Assembly: GCA_049724395.1 (NCBI GenBank)
Contig: JAUGWO010000023.1
Span: forward strand, 310,001-374,000
Reading direction: 5' to 3'
Source of the DNA: Spongospora subterranea f. sp. subterranea
Lineage: Eukaryota; Endomyxa: Phytomyxea; Phytomyxea; Plasmodiophorida
DNA: 64,000 nt
Each line of letters begins with the position of its first letter. The first letter of the stretch is position 1. Positions 26,286 to 39,101 of this stretch are shown one piece after another. The position numbers and the translations under genes are program-made. Under the pieces are notes generated by a model, which saw only the letters and a program-made list of their open reading frames with translations, searched no databases and had not been told where the DNA came from.

Positions 26286-27215
26286 TTAAGAGAATGTTGA
26301 TCGCGAATGAACAGCGCTCTCCCGAACCAGCTCCCATAGATAACCGCCTACGGCCGGCAAACTCTCAGAAGACTTCGATCGTCGATGACCCCATCGACGA
26401 TCGAGGGTGACGGGACAGCTCAGCGGCAAAGGGATGGCTTCATAACGTTTGGTATATGTCATCGGCGTATCTGAATGGATACCATTCGGCAGAACGTATC
26501 GATCGTACCAACGGCATGCTTCGGACAAATGAGGCCGAGGGTCGGCCCGAACTTGAAATCGAAAAAAGAATACAAAGACAAGTCTTCGAACGGGCACGAA
26601 GTCACTGTTGAATGGCGCATCAACGCATTCTGTTGCACCTTTTCGAACTGGGTTCTTCTACGACCTTCGCCAGACCGTACGCAGAAGATGAGCGTCATTG
26701 GCGCCTTCGCCGGAATAGAATCTATGTCCAATCTCCGATAACTTAAGTTGACGAAGATTGTCACCTCTGCAACTTTGAGCGAATATAGCTGACCATCTTT
26801 CCGCTGCTTTAGACCCTCCTCGCTGTCCAAGTCCAGATAGTGCTTGGCGAGTTTGCCAAACTCATGGGCAGAAATTTCATCGGCTAAGGTGCAATACCAC
26901 GATCAACAAACAATGCATTTTCTTGATCCATAACGTCCTTCGTGGAGCTTTAAGAAGTTCTTTGATACTTGAAGGTCGTGCAGGTATCGGAAGTTCAGGC
27001 CCGTGTCTCTTCATCATTGTCATCTTTATCCTCACTATGACATTTGTATCTTGGCGTGTTGCGCCAGAAAACAGTTCTACCAGATCGGTGTCAGAAACTT
27101 TGTGGTGGTTGACCACTTCGACTTCATGTTCTGCCATCTCCTCGGACGTCAAAAGCGACAACATTGCGTCGATGGCATTATCAACAAGGGTACTCAAGAC
27201 ATGAAGGGAATTCAC
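26286..27215 (-). mobile_element. Crypton-like tyrosine-recombinase (Ndc10-type DNA-binding region) relic
   Basis: Minus-strand segments resemble the region found in Cryptons and fungal Ndc10: PARPSSIKELLKAP (near 26960), KVQQNALMRHSTVTSCPFED then LSLYSFF (near 26600), and in the next frame FRFQVRADPRPHLSEACRWY, then DTPMTYTKRYEAI (near 26470). The pattern of RH-x-V-x-x-CP, then FY/L-x-FFRF, then W-Y and T-Y/S-x-T-x-x-x-AI is characteristic. The frame changes inside a run of six T around 26565 and stops occur upstream, so the element is dead or mis-assembled. The catalytic RHRY tyrosine region could not be found. Confidence 0.55.
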
Positions 27216-28760
27216 GCCTGTAAAATTGAGGTTTACTACGAGATTGAATCGAGAACATGGCCGAATTTCGCTTTTTCAAGTCTGTGGAGATCAAGAAACA
27301 TCAGGCGCTTGCTCTTGATGCACTCGACTAAGAGAGGGAGGGCGTTTTCCACCGTTGGAGACGCTCAGCAGCGTATAAATTGTGTTGAAGGGCACAAGCG
27401 GTTCCCAAAATCAGGCGACGAGCATAAACCATAACACATAGAAACATGACTGAGTTAACTATTGGAGAAGGATTCGGCCAGAAACTTTTTGTGAACGATT
27501 CCTCTATCACAGATTGGCCATATTGTGATAGCCTGTTTCGCTTTGTCTATAATCATGGTTGAAAGCGAGTTTATCGTTTTTTTCGAATATACTGGTTGAT
27601 TCGGTCCAGAAACAGTCGCAATTCCCGTCGAAAGTTCTGCTCGGTTGCCGAGGCCAAGCACGGCTCTAGAATTTTACCTTTCAACTCAATCATAATGGCC
27701 ATAGTTTCTGGGCTGGTATATTTATCCTATGTATCAGACATTTCAGCATATCAACGACTCGGCTATAGCGAGCGGTACAATATCGACTATGAATGCCTCG
27801 CAGTTGAAGACAGCGACAAGGAACACAACGCCCTGGAGCACATCCTGCCCGCTCAGATATGAGCTCATCTGCTGGAGAATGTATTGGCCCACCAGCGGAA
27901 CCATTTGATGCCCATCCAAAATTTCGATAACGCGCTCCTCATCCACCTATGAAATCTGTTCACTAGAGGAATCGGTAGTTCAGGTATTGGCTGGGACCTC
28001 TTCGAGATGCCGAGCGACGCTACTCAGATAGTACAGGATAGTGGATTTCTGCATTCCTTCCTGGTTTTCGCTATCAAAAACGAATTCAGATTGGGTCGGT
28101 GATAGGAAAATTTGAATTCTACCAGAATTTGCCATAGTTCTCGGCGTCAATTCCTTGTTGAATTACGTCGTGGCAATGTTTGATTAAACATGGGATGTCG
28201 AGAATTTGCAGCGCCTCGACATGATCGATGGCGCAACGCAGTAGTTGACCACAAGCTATCTCAAATTCCCTACAACTGACCCCAAGAACTCAATACCAGA
28301 ACAAAACCTCCGTTTTCTCCATACGTATCGCTGATTTTCGCTTCCGCCAATCCCGACAGAATAGAAAGTTTCTGAACCGATAATTCATAGCGGAACACTA
28401 TGTTGGGTGTGGGTAGGTCATACTTTAATTTCGCACTGAAATTGGTCCCAGTTCATGACCAACTGCATATAGCCCTGCAGTAATCGCAAGCTAAGGTTCA
28501 GCTTGCCTTCTTCAAGTAAGGCGCGGACAGAAATCTCATCATTTTCCTGATCCCACAGCGTCCCTATATTGTCGTCTCAGCTTCAACCGACGGCACGACA
28601 GTGTTCAGAACCTGACGCTTTTCTGCCAGCTTGTAAGGCGACATTCTTCTCCATCTGCACAGGAGCAGTGTTCTCAACAGCTGCGAATCGCCCAACAGCA
28701 ATAACGTTTTCAGCCATCTCATACCATCCTGAACCCAGTTCAACTGCATTACAGTAAAAA
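27216..28760 (-). other. Unresolved minus-strand open segments
   Basis: Several minus-strand stretches look protein-like but do not join cleanly: ILEPCLASATEQNFRRELRL (about 27600-27700), DEERVIEILDGHQMVPLVGQ (about 27946), a segment with LQILDIPCLIKHCHDVIQQG (about 28200), SVQKLSILSGLAEAKISDTY (about 28380), SVRALLEEGKLNLSLRLLQG (about 28510) and WVQDGMRWLKTLLLLGDSQL (about 28740). They may be exons of one helical-repeat gene or a further ORF of the adjacent mobile element. I cannot name it. Confidence 0.35.
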
Positions 28761-29665
28761 AGATCTCGTCATCACCGACTTGTGGATAAAACGGGGGCGT
28801 CAGTCATCGACGAGATGTTGCACTTTATCTGGCTTTTGATCCGGTCTATACGCTGATCAAGGGAGCTGGTCCCATCCTGGGCGCCATATTTACCCGACCG
28901 GTTCATTGTTCTGGTTGGGGGGAAGAGCCACGTTTTCTGTGATGAGCTGGCGATGATACAAGGTCAGTGTGACTTGGATTAATATTCAATTGCAGATGGG
29001 CGGATTGATCATTGGAGACAGAACGCATTCTTTCGGAGCAAGGTCCGAACCGATATTGCTCTCGAATCAACAAAAACTCAAGGGGCGATAAATGAAGTGG
29101 TATTTTATCCATATTCTCCATAGGAAAGGCTTCCATTGTCAACAATAATACAGCAATAGGGGGAAGTTGTGTTAGAATCCATCGGGGGTTCGTTCGCAAC
29201 TCGCTCGACAATATTTCAGTACGATTATGGTCCTAGAAACTGATAATGCCCTGGGTAGAATCGATAACCGTTGAGGTTGGGGATTATCAGCGATCACCTA
29301 AAATATAATGTGTCGCCCTATATTAAGACGACCCCGTCAAGATCGTGAAGTGGGGAGCGGCGTGGCCCATTATTCGCTGTGTCGCTTGTTATAGCGGTGT
29401 TGGGGTGTTTGGGGTGTTGGGGGTGGAGCAGCCTCTCTATACAGGAATCGTTAATGATGTAATGACAGTATAGCCAGGGGGGGTGTTGGGTTTAGACCGA
29501 TCACATTACGAAACCATCTGTGATCGGGGAAGGAAGATAGGATCGCCACCAAGATTTAGGGAATACGATCGATCCCAGGTCGCCATTGCTTTTCGGAAAA
29601 ATCTTCGACGCTGGGCACAAGCGGGCTGTAGTGCTGTGGCTGAATAATAGAGCCCGGCACCGGCA
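28761..29665. other. Intergenic, 5' flank of the NAK kinase; G-rich tract
   Basis: No gene recognised. Positions 29394-29426 hold closely spaced runs GG, GGGG, GGGG, GGGGG, GG separated by 1-6 bases, and another run of seven G lies near 29477. Such G-rich tracts can form quadruplexes; this one is about 250 bp upstream of the kinase ATG. Confidence 0.4.
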
Positions 29666-31461
29666 ATGGGAAATGCCCAGACCGGAAACGTCTCTGGCGT
29701 TATCGGCGCCATCGTCGAAGTCCATGGACAAAAATTCAAAATCGAGAAACAGCTAGGTGAGGGCGGATTCGCGGTCGTATTCAAGGTCATTGAGGAATCA
29801 ACCATGAAGCCATATGCGATGAAGCGAATTCTCGCTGCGGTAAACATCTTATGTGCTCGCGTGACCGTGTTAAAAGTGCTTGTGATCAGGATTCGGAGAT
29901 AGCCCGAAACGCTGAGGAAGAAATCTCAGTAATGGTATGCGAATGTATCGACTAAGCTACGCCTGCGACATTGAGACTGAGGGGCAAATTGCTTAGAAAA
30001 CATGTGCATCGCCGTATATCATCAGTTACAAAGCCCATTCAATCGTCAAAAGGCCGAGGAAGGACGGGCATCGATCTCCAACGGAATATTTTGTGATTAT
30101 GGTAGCTTACCATAATTGATGACCAGCCGATAGTTTTCTTAATCTAAATTCTTAGGAATTCTGTCCTGGAGGGACATTGACGAAATATTTGGATGAACTC
30201 CATGGAGTCGTGCTTCCAGAATCGCAGGTTCAAGCCGTTTTGAAAGTTGACAGTGGTGCTAAGGCTTCAATAGGTGTTATCTATCGCAGTAGATATTTGC
30301 AAAGCCGTCAGAGTGCTTCACACACAACCTGTTCCAATTTGCCATCGGGATCTGAAGCTGGACAATATTCTCTTGTCCAGAGAGAAGTTATGGAAGCTGT
30401 GCGATTTTGGCAGTTGTACCACTCGTGTGAAAGCCTATTCGACTAAAGAGGAAATCACTATGGAAGAGGAGTTAATTCAGCAATATACAACTCCATCATA
30501 CCGGGCTCCAGGTTCATAGTTGCCGTCCGTTTACCAATGCTCTGAAATTCATTTCGGCATATTCAGAGATGGCGAATCTATGGCAGCGACGAGTGGTGGG
30601 GCCTAAGGCAGATGTTTGGGTACTCTTGAATTGTACAGGTTTCCAATCAGTAACATTTATTATTCAAGTGTCTAGGCCGTCGGATGTATCATCTTCACAG
30701 TAGCGTTTTTGAAACAACCATTTCAAAGCGGAACAAATTCGTCATCAGTACCCTTCCCGAAAACGTCTCATTTCACCGCCGGGTTCATCAATCTGCTGAA
30801 ACAAATCTTTCAGGAGGAGTACGCTATTTTCATGATCGAAATGTATCTGTTGTTGATTACAGTTATTCCCAGTCCTGATCAGCGTCCGGACATCCTCACC
30901 GTTGTTGACTACCTGGAGGCCTTGCAGCGAGGAGAAACGCCTAAAGTGAAGAAAGTTAACAAGTCCAAAAAAGCCGTTAAACCGCTCCCCGTTCAAACAA
31001 AATCTAAAGAAGAAAATTCTTCATCAGATTCCGAAACGGATTCGTCGGAAAGCGATTCGAGCCAAGAAAAGGAAGTCAATCGAAACAAAAACAACAAAGG
31101 GAAAGCGAAGAAACCGGTATCTAAGCCAAGCAAGCCAGTAGAAGAAACAGATAGTTCACGTAACAGTGAAAGCGATGACATTCCGGCGCCTGCGCGTGAA
31201 AAGTCATCTGGGGCACGCAAGAAGGGAGATTCGGTTGGTTCAACCTGGTCGGCCACATCAGGATCAATGCTAAATCAAGCAACATTTGGCACAATCACCC
31301 CGTCACCGCAGCAGCGACAGGCACACAAGCAAGAGGATCTACTGAAGTCATTCGACCCAATGATGCAATTCAATCTACCTCAGTCCAGTTATGCCCAATC
31401 GAGCAGTGATCAGAAGAAGTCCGATCTATCAAACTCTAATAACGATTGGGTTCACTTCTGA
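29666..31461 (+). CDS. Numb-associated (AAK1/BIKE/GAK/Ark1-type) Ser/Thr protein kinase
   Basis: Kinase of the NAK family, which phosphorylates clathrin-adaptor or actin-endocytic proteins. Exons: 29666-29839, 29890-29934, 29997-30101, 30156-30227, 30274-30511, 30567-30619 and 30676-31461, giving 490 residues. Landmarks: glycine loop LGEGGFAVVF, lysine in YAMKRI, EFCPGGTL hinge, HRDLKLDNILL catalytic loop, DFGSC, TPSYRAPE, then DVWAVGCIIF and PDQRPD. The C-terminal 180 residues are low complexity: Lys-rich, then Ser/Asp/Glu-rich, ending NNDWVHF. SFDPMMQF could be an adaptor-binding DPF-like motif. All introns are 46-62 nt. An 18-residue insertion (about QEEYAIFMIEMYLLLITV) before PDQRPD is unusual and might be a mis-read intron. 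Confidence 0.9.
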
Positions 31462-31611
31462 CCGAGATCATATAAAGTTATGGTATAAGTTAATTAGATA
31501 CTGTTTGCGTGGTTTCACCAAACGAGATGGGTTCCGCTGATGGCGTTTCGAAAATCGGATCTTCGTCGTCTGAACATGTTTCAGTTAGAAATCAATTTGA
31601 CCATACAATAT

Positions 31612-31893
31612 CTACTCGCCTGCATATCCTTGAGACGGTATTTTGAGGACATAGTATATTTGCTGATCATTACCAATGGACAATTCGGTCGGGGTAAGAG
31701 TCTCATTCAGCGGTGGCTCGCCCTCATCCAGGGTACGGTGCAGGCGGATATCGGATCCCGGCTTATCGATTGCCTGGCCTAATCTCTCCTTCAGGTTCGA
31801 TAGCGGTGCCGTCAACGAGCATCGCACAAAAACCGTCTGCGTCTGGCGCTTGACCCTGACGTAGTCTGCCGAGACGCCCAGGTCGGTTGTCAT
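31612..31893 (-). CDS. Ubiquitin-like protein resembling Elongin B
   Basis: Ninety-three residues with a ubiquitin-like beta-grasp pattern: YVRVKRQTQTVFV, then LSNLKERLGQAIDKP, IRLHRTLDE, LNETLTPTEL and QIYYVLKI. The spacing and the RL..D...L...L pattern match the ubiquitin-like domain of Elongin B, adaptor of cullin-RING ligases with Elongin C, more closely than ubiquitin itself; there is no C-terminal Gly-Gly. Start is the ATG at 31893. It converges on the kinase, with ends 150 bp apart. Other Ubl proteins remain possible. Confidence 0.6.
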   Translation of the reverse strand: MTTDLGVSADYVRVKRQTQTVFVRCSLTAPLSNLKERLGQAIDKPGSDIRLHRTLDEGEPPLNETLTPTELSIGNDQQIYYVLKIPSQGYAGE

Positions 31894-33799
<1,906 letters not shown>

Positions 33800-34098
33800 T
33801 CAAATACTACACCTTGTCTTTCTAAAACAGTCTTTTGTAATCATTGTTTGCAATTGATTGTCGATATATGGCGATGATGAATGGCTGTAAAGCTAACCTA
33901 GGCGAAGTTGACTTGATATTTACAAGTGGTAGACGGTTTGAACCCTGCTATATTAAACAGTCCAAAACGAAGATTTTCGATAAATAACGAAATGGGCATT
34001 CAATGAATCCTGCTCATGATTCAACCTCAACATAGATATACAGGAGTATTGGATGAAACCCCAAACACTATTCGACTTATTTGATTGTTTGTTTGAAG
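33800..34098. other. Intergenic
   Basis: No feature recognised. Confidence 0.4.
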
Positions 34099-34726
34099 TC
34101 AGAATATATATCTCCACGACGTGTTGGAGAACCTAGGAGTGATTGATTGGGCGGATTCTAAGTCGCAAGCCCCGTTGCTGAGATTATAGGCAAAAAATGG
34201 CTGCCAAAGAAACATCACCCGTCGATAATAGCCAACTTCCGAAGTGACTTGCATGTAGTAATAATAATTCTGGAGATGCCATGGGGGTTTCAAACCCATG
34301 CCTTTACATTGGACAGACAGGAACCAAGCATTATGATTACAGATTTGATTGACGCAGATTGGGTGCAATCGATTGCTGTGTTGTAACTGTTTAATGCATC
34401 TCTGCTGATTTACTTTTGCGTTATATTTGTGGCAACATCTGGAATTTTCAATGAAAGTTTATGACGCCAGTTTCTGGTGGAGCAGCATATACTGTTTGCA
34501 ACATCAATTGACAATCAAGGTTGGAGCGCGCGTCCCAAGGAATGAATAGAACCCCCATCACATGTTTCCGATCAGTAAATTGGGCAAAAATTGATAGTTT
34601 CTTATCGAGATGGACACCGAGAGAACGTTTCGTTTGCTCCAACCAACAGTCGGTCAGATTGTACCCATTTGATGCTGGTTTTGACCCAAATCCAAAGTGC
34701 CATATTGATGAGTCAATGACTACCAC
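34099..34726 (-). mobile_element. Fragment of LINE reverse transcriptase, C-terminal part
   Basis: Minus-strand translation includes LTDCWLEQTKRSLGVHLDKK then LSIFAQFTDRKHVMGVLFI, matching the post-palm region of LINE reverse transcriptases in which K-LGV-LD-KL is a hallmark, followed by a segment ending in VYAA. The following segment (34368-34099) continues in other frames. No catalytic YADD region is present. Confidence 0.45.
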
Positions 34727-35282
34727 CTATGGGATGTCCTCTGATTGTGCAAGCAAACCGACGCCGCAGTAAAATAAGAGTGAACGACGTGGCTTTTGGA
34801 ATCGACATTACTTGAATGAAGTTTACCTTTTGGTTATTTGAGGGAGACTGCCTATCAACTCCGCCAATACAATACAGAACGTGCGCGACCGGTCAAAGGT
34901 CAACTGATTCCTGACTGATCTGAGGTGTTTGTGAGAGGTGATTGATCGAGACCCGGACCGGTCGTCTGCAGTCCTGCACCGCCTCCCCCTCTCGACCACG
35001 TGCACTGCAACCTTGGGGGCGCATCCCATCATTGACCACTGACAGTGTATGTTATTTTGGTGTACATCAGTCTGTTGATTGGCGGACATCGGTAGCGCCC
35101 ACCCGAATCTACCTCTCCAATTCAAGGTCGCTTATCGCCAACAGGCCACTGAGTCCGCGCCGGCTACCTTTTTGTTCGCTGGAAAAGGAATTTCCATCAC
35201 GGCTCCATTACCGAATACCTGGGAAGGGGACGGCCGATGTGGCCTATCCCGCCAGTCTTCACCTTTTTTATATCGTGACGCT
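34727..35282. other. 5' flank of 7TM-RGS copy B
   Basis: The receptor-like reading frame is open for another 68 codons upstream of its first ATG (35079-35282), so a 5' exon may join here. Otherwise nothing recognised. Confidence 0.35.
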
Positions 35283-36977
35283 ATGGAGCTTGTCGCCCGG
35301 GCGCGGCCAGCATCGGCCATCGCTCTGGTCGCCGTGTTATCTCTAAGCGGATTGTTGGCAGCCCCATATGTGCCAGTATGGGTCCTCTTCATTGCCTTAT
35401 TTTCCACCCTCACTTCGGTCTCTGCCACCGTTTTTCTGGCGTTTGTGCGCCGGTCCCATCCTCCTTTGGCGCAAACTTGCCTACCGTTGGCAGTTTGTGC
35501 TGTTGTTTCTAGCCTATTGGTCCTCGTCTACGACGTGCTCATGGTTTGCCATGTCTTACCCAAAAACATTCTATGCAGTTTTATCGCACGATGGGCCGTG
35601 AGCGTCGCATCGTTCGCTTCCGTTATTCCTTATTTTATCCTTGGATGGCGCTTACACGTTATTTTTCATGCTGGCGATACAGAACCCCGCTATGTTCATT
35701 GGATGTACACGATCAGCGACGCCGGGCTCGTTCGTATGTTCTTTTTTGCTATAAGCATTCCAATGCTATTCACGTCGATCGAACCTTTCTTGACCTCGGG
35801 GAAGGTCGTCACTCATCCTACGTATTCCGAATGTGCCGAGGACGGCGCTGCATCGCTTATATTTTTGTTGTTTGGTAATTGCATTGCCCTGATAGTATTA
35901 GGTTTGTTATTCGTCTCAGTATACCGATCGTGTCAAACCTTTGGTATCCACAACGAACTCGGTTTGGTATTTTTCGCTCAGGTATGTTTGATTTTCTGTC
36001 AGTTCTGTCCGAGCCCATTTTCGCTTATGTAGACTGTATTTGTTATCATCTATGTGGAGGCGGCTTTGTATCCATCCAAGTCATATGACCCATCCCATTT
36101 CGTATCTGTGGCTCGTGCATTATCATGTTTTGCGGCATCGATTGCGATTCCATTACGGCGGTCTTTCCAAGTTGTTCCACCTGTGCCCATTGTTCCTCGA
36201 CCCGAGCGCGCCCTGACTTTGTCCGGTATTCTTTCCGACCCGCTTTATTTTACATTCTTCCACGATTTTGTCGCCGCCGACAACGACTGCTGTCTACTGG
36301 AGGTAATGGAATGGAATGTATTGCTCATCGGTAATTAAGATTGTCACTGCAGTTCTTTATTCAAGCCAAGATGTTCCCTGATGAGCGGGACCCCAATGCC
36401 AGATTACGAGACGCCAGACGCATATTCGCCACGTACCTGAAAAGGGATTCACCACGAAGTTTGGCCCTTGACGTCGATTTGAATTCTCCAGAAGTCCAGA
36501 AAATCAACCTTTTGGTGAATGAGAGCACTGGACCGTTGCCAGATGACTTATTTGCACAACCGGCCGCTGACGTTTACCATCAAATGGAGCACTTCACCCT
36601 TCGCCGATTTCGGATGAGCCCTTCGTACGATGCCATGCTTAAAGAAATGCGACGACACTTACTGATCCGCGAGCGACTTTTCTTCTCTGACATGATTGAC
36701 GAGCGCGGCCAGCGATTGACTGTACCTCTTCTAGCTCCTGAACTGTATGGACGCCATAGTCTGAATCAGTCTGTCGCCATATGCTGTGTCATCCTCCAGT
36801 TCACCATTCATCCAGCGCTCTGCTGGCATTCTCTATATATTTTCATACGCAGGCTCTTCATTATTCTATTTATATTACAATACGTTTTCACGTTCGACAT
36901 TGGATGTGCGCAAGCAAGTGTTTGTTGAATCGCGAGTCGCGACTCCTGCTGCACCTGTTCCTCTAGCTGTGTCGTAA
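35283..36977 (+). CDS. Seven-transmembrane protein with C-terminal RGS domain (copy B)
   Basis: Exons: 35283-35981, 36033-36302, 36353-36785 and 36853-36977, giving 508 residues with all phases consistent. About seven hydrophobic helices occupy residues 10-260 (AIALVAVLSLSGLLAAPYV, LFIALFSTLTSVSATVFLAF, ASLIFLLFGNCIALIVLGLL). The RGS domain follows: LSGILSDPLYFTFFHDFVAA, CCLLEFFIQAKMF, RLRDARRIFATYL, VYHQMEHFTLRRF. The expected job is GTPase acceleration of a G-alpha, possibly ligand-controlled. The RGS core is more diverged than in copy A, with an acidic insertion between helices. The C-terminal exon is low complexity. Start is the first in-frame ATG. Confidence 0.75.
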
Positions 36978-37021
36978 TATACAGTATATTCGTAATCTTT
37001 TCACTGGTTTATTAACACTAA

Positions 37022-38428
37022 TCAACTGTTGACCGCTTGTGGGTTAAATTCGGGTATGCAAACGAACCTATAGAACATATTGGTAATACGATGGCGTAAA
37101 CCAGACAGGCTTGTATCAGGGCGACCTCGCGTCAGCATATCAGCCTCACGGTCTATCAGCTCACTAATTTCTCGCGTCAACGCGCTGTCGAATCTCTTCA
37201 CAATCCATTTCACGTGCAGCAGCATGTCTAACCGTTCATCAACAGTAACAGACCTCAATCGTAAGGCGGTATGTAATTCATGTAAGTCACGAGCGCGCAA
37301 TGAATGTGGGTCCTGGACGAGAATCTTCTCGCCGTCCGATAACGTCCAGATTTTCGGTGCTGCCATGTTCGTCAAGCGCTGGCGTTCGCCGTTCTTCTTC
37401 ATGATGATGGATGCGGCAAAACGCAATCGGTCAATCGTTTGCAGAAGACGCACTTCCTTGTTAAGAAGTTCCCGCATCAGACGGTGCCTGTCTTTAGAAT
37501 GGTTTTCCGTTGTGCGTTGAATTCGTTCTGTCTCCTGCACGCACCACATTTCCAATTCCTCGAATAGAACTGCAAAATCTTCTGCCTTCTTCGGATGCAA
37601 ACGCTTATTGATTTCAAGATCACGCTTCACACTTTCAGTGGCTTCCAAACGATCTTGCGATTCACGAGTCTGGTTAGTGAGCGTCATTCGCAGATTAAGC
37701 AGTGCTAGTACCCGCCGGCACGCGAACCTGCTTCTCACGAAGCACTGTATTTGAATGATTTTCTGAAGGTGCCTGGCATGAACTTCATCGGCGTCAATGT
37801 AGGTCCTGGTTTGAACCTCACGATCCCTGGATGAATCTAATACGAGCCCTGGCCTTTGCATCTGTGTACCAGATTCTCGTGAGGTTTGAACCGTCCTTGA
37901 CGCCACGTCGATAGTCTGTGTCGTGCGATGACGCTGGTGTGGATCAACAGATTTCCGGTATAGCAGTCGCTCCTGGTCATCCGTTTGCGAGACGCCATGA
38001 TGGAAGGTTCTCCCGGTGAGCCGATTAGCCAACCCTCCTATGAATGGTTTTTCTGCCATTGGACGCTCAATAGCGACACGGATTACTTTAGGTCGAGATC
38101 CGTCCCCGTTATCGTGGTTTACGTCTATTACGTCCTTCCACTGCGACGTCGATTTCGGGGCGCCGCCTCTGAGTTCGTTGTAGACATATATCGCGATGCG
38201 ATTGCCGTTTCCGAGATCTGTGAGGTGTTGGTTGTCTTTAAGATCGCGTCCTTGATATTGCAAGCGAAGTCGGTCTGGTAATGCTCGGATTCTCGTGGCA
38301 ACGCTGGCACGTGCGGCAGCCACGAAGGCATCAGATGGAAAAGTTTCATCGATGCGTAAAGCCTCTGGCATAACGACAAAGTCTACAGACTGGAATCGGT
38401 CTGCCATCATTGCTGATGTCCTGCCCAT
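37022..38428 (-). CDS. IQUB: IQ and ubiquitin-like domain protein (IQUB-like)
   Basis: Single exon, 468 residues. Residues about 15-85 form a ubiquitin-like domain (VDFVVMPEALRIDETFPSD ... LRLQYQGRDLKD ... LGNGNRIAIYVY). An IQ motif follows at about 228-248 (LQKIIQIQCFVRSRFACRRV), and a C-terminal block LHPKKAEDFAVLFEELEMW matches the IQUB-specific region. IQUB is a radial-spoke-associated protein of motile cilia, which fits with IFT172 in this window. It is shorter than vertebrate IQUB (about 790), mainly because the long N-terminal extension is missing. The ATG at 38428 is the first in frame. The stop lies 45 bp from the stop of the convergent 7TM-RGS gene. Confidence 0.75.
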   Translation of the reverse strand: MGRTSAMMADRFQSVDFVVMPEALRIDETFPSDAFVAAARASVATRIRALPDRLRLQYQGRDLKDNQHLTDLGNGNRIAIYVYNELRGGAPKSTSQWKDVIDVNHDNGDGSRPKVIRVAIERPMAEKPFIGGLANRLTGRTFHHGVSQTDDQERLLYRKSVDPHQRHRTTQTIDVASRTVQTSRESGTQMQRPGLVLDSSRDREVQTRTYIDADEVHARHLQKIIQIQCFVRSRFACRRVLALLNLRMTLTNQTRESQDRLEATESVKRDLEINKRLHPKKAEDFAVLFEELEMWCVQETERIQRTTENHSKDRHRLMRELLNKEVRLLQTIDRLRFAASIIMKKNGERQRLTNMAAPKIWTLSDGEKILVQDPHSLRARDLHELHTALRLRSVTVDERLDMLLHVKWIVKRFDSALTREISELIDREADMLTRGRPDTSLSGLRHRITNMFYRFVCIPEFNPQAVNS

Positions 38429-38786
38429 GAGCCCCTTGGCTCGTTTCTTCTTCCGTCATCTGGTGAATCTCATCAACCGACACCTACCTAATCCTGATGA
38501 AAAGATCCCAATAACCGTACATGACGATCGTGTGAATAAACCTTGATATACGTCCGTGCAACCTTTGGTCTCTTCTGACCAAACTTCGGAAATTCAAGAT
38601 ATTGCGAAATTAACCTGGTGGTCCAAGGCCGTTCGCTGAGAATATATCCAGGTTGAGCGAAATAATAACATGCTGATAAGAGCACAACTGGCAATATCCC
38701 CCGAAATTTGGCTGAAGTTTTCGAAATTTATTTGAATGTAATCATAACGGTTCATACCGAAATATCAACTGGATGATCCTTCCAAA
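38429..38786. other. Intergenic
   Basis: No feature recognised. Confidence 0.4.
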
Positions 38787-39101
38787 TCATGATGAAGGTT
38801 CGTCAACTTGGCGATCATTCTTTCCGCCATGCTTTCTCACGTAAGCTTTGAATTCTGTGGCACGGAGATCCGCGAACTGATTGACACCTTGCGAGAAGGA
38901 TACCTCGCCGTTCTCGAAAGCACGGTTGTGCTTATTAATCTGTTCTACATTGTGATTGAAGACGGATCGGCGTTCTGCATCTTCGGCAGGATCAGGGTAT
39001 TTTTTCTTGAAAACTTGTTTGAAGGTCTGCCATCGTTCCTCGATGGGGACGGATTCGTCGATCAGTTCAGCATTAATGCGGTCCGTGTCCGAAATATCCA
39101 T
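38787..39101 (-). CDS. Stand-alone I29 (cathepsin propeptide-type) inhibitor domain protein
   Basis: About 104 residues that are almost entirely an I29 domain: ERWQTFKQVFKKKYPDPAED, the ERFNIN-like helix RRSVFNHNVEQINKHN, then [20 protein letters not shown] short tail and stop follow, with no protease domain. In other eukaryotes free I29 proteins (crammer, CTLA-2, Bombyx inhibitor) inhibit cathepsin-L-like enzymes. It resembles the propeptide of the cathepsin gene 5 kb away but is not a close copy. ATG at 39101 follows a CAG, so a 5' exon (for example a signal peptide) is possible. It could also be a truncated protease gene. Confidence 0.75.
   Translation of the reverse strand: MDISDTDRINAELIDESVPIEERWQTFKQVFKKKYPDPAEDAERRSVFNHNVEQINKHNRAFENGEVSFSQGVNQFADLRATEFKAYVRKHGGKNDRQVDEPSS

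Noticed and set aside
34262-34300. tRNA-like T-arm (GGGGTTTCAAACCC)
   Set aside because: No acceptor, D or anticodon stems fit at the right distances, and it lies inside a LINE fragment.
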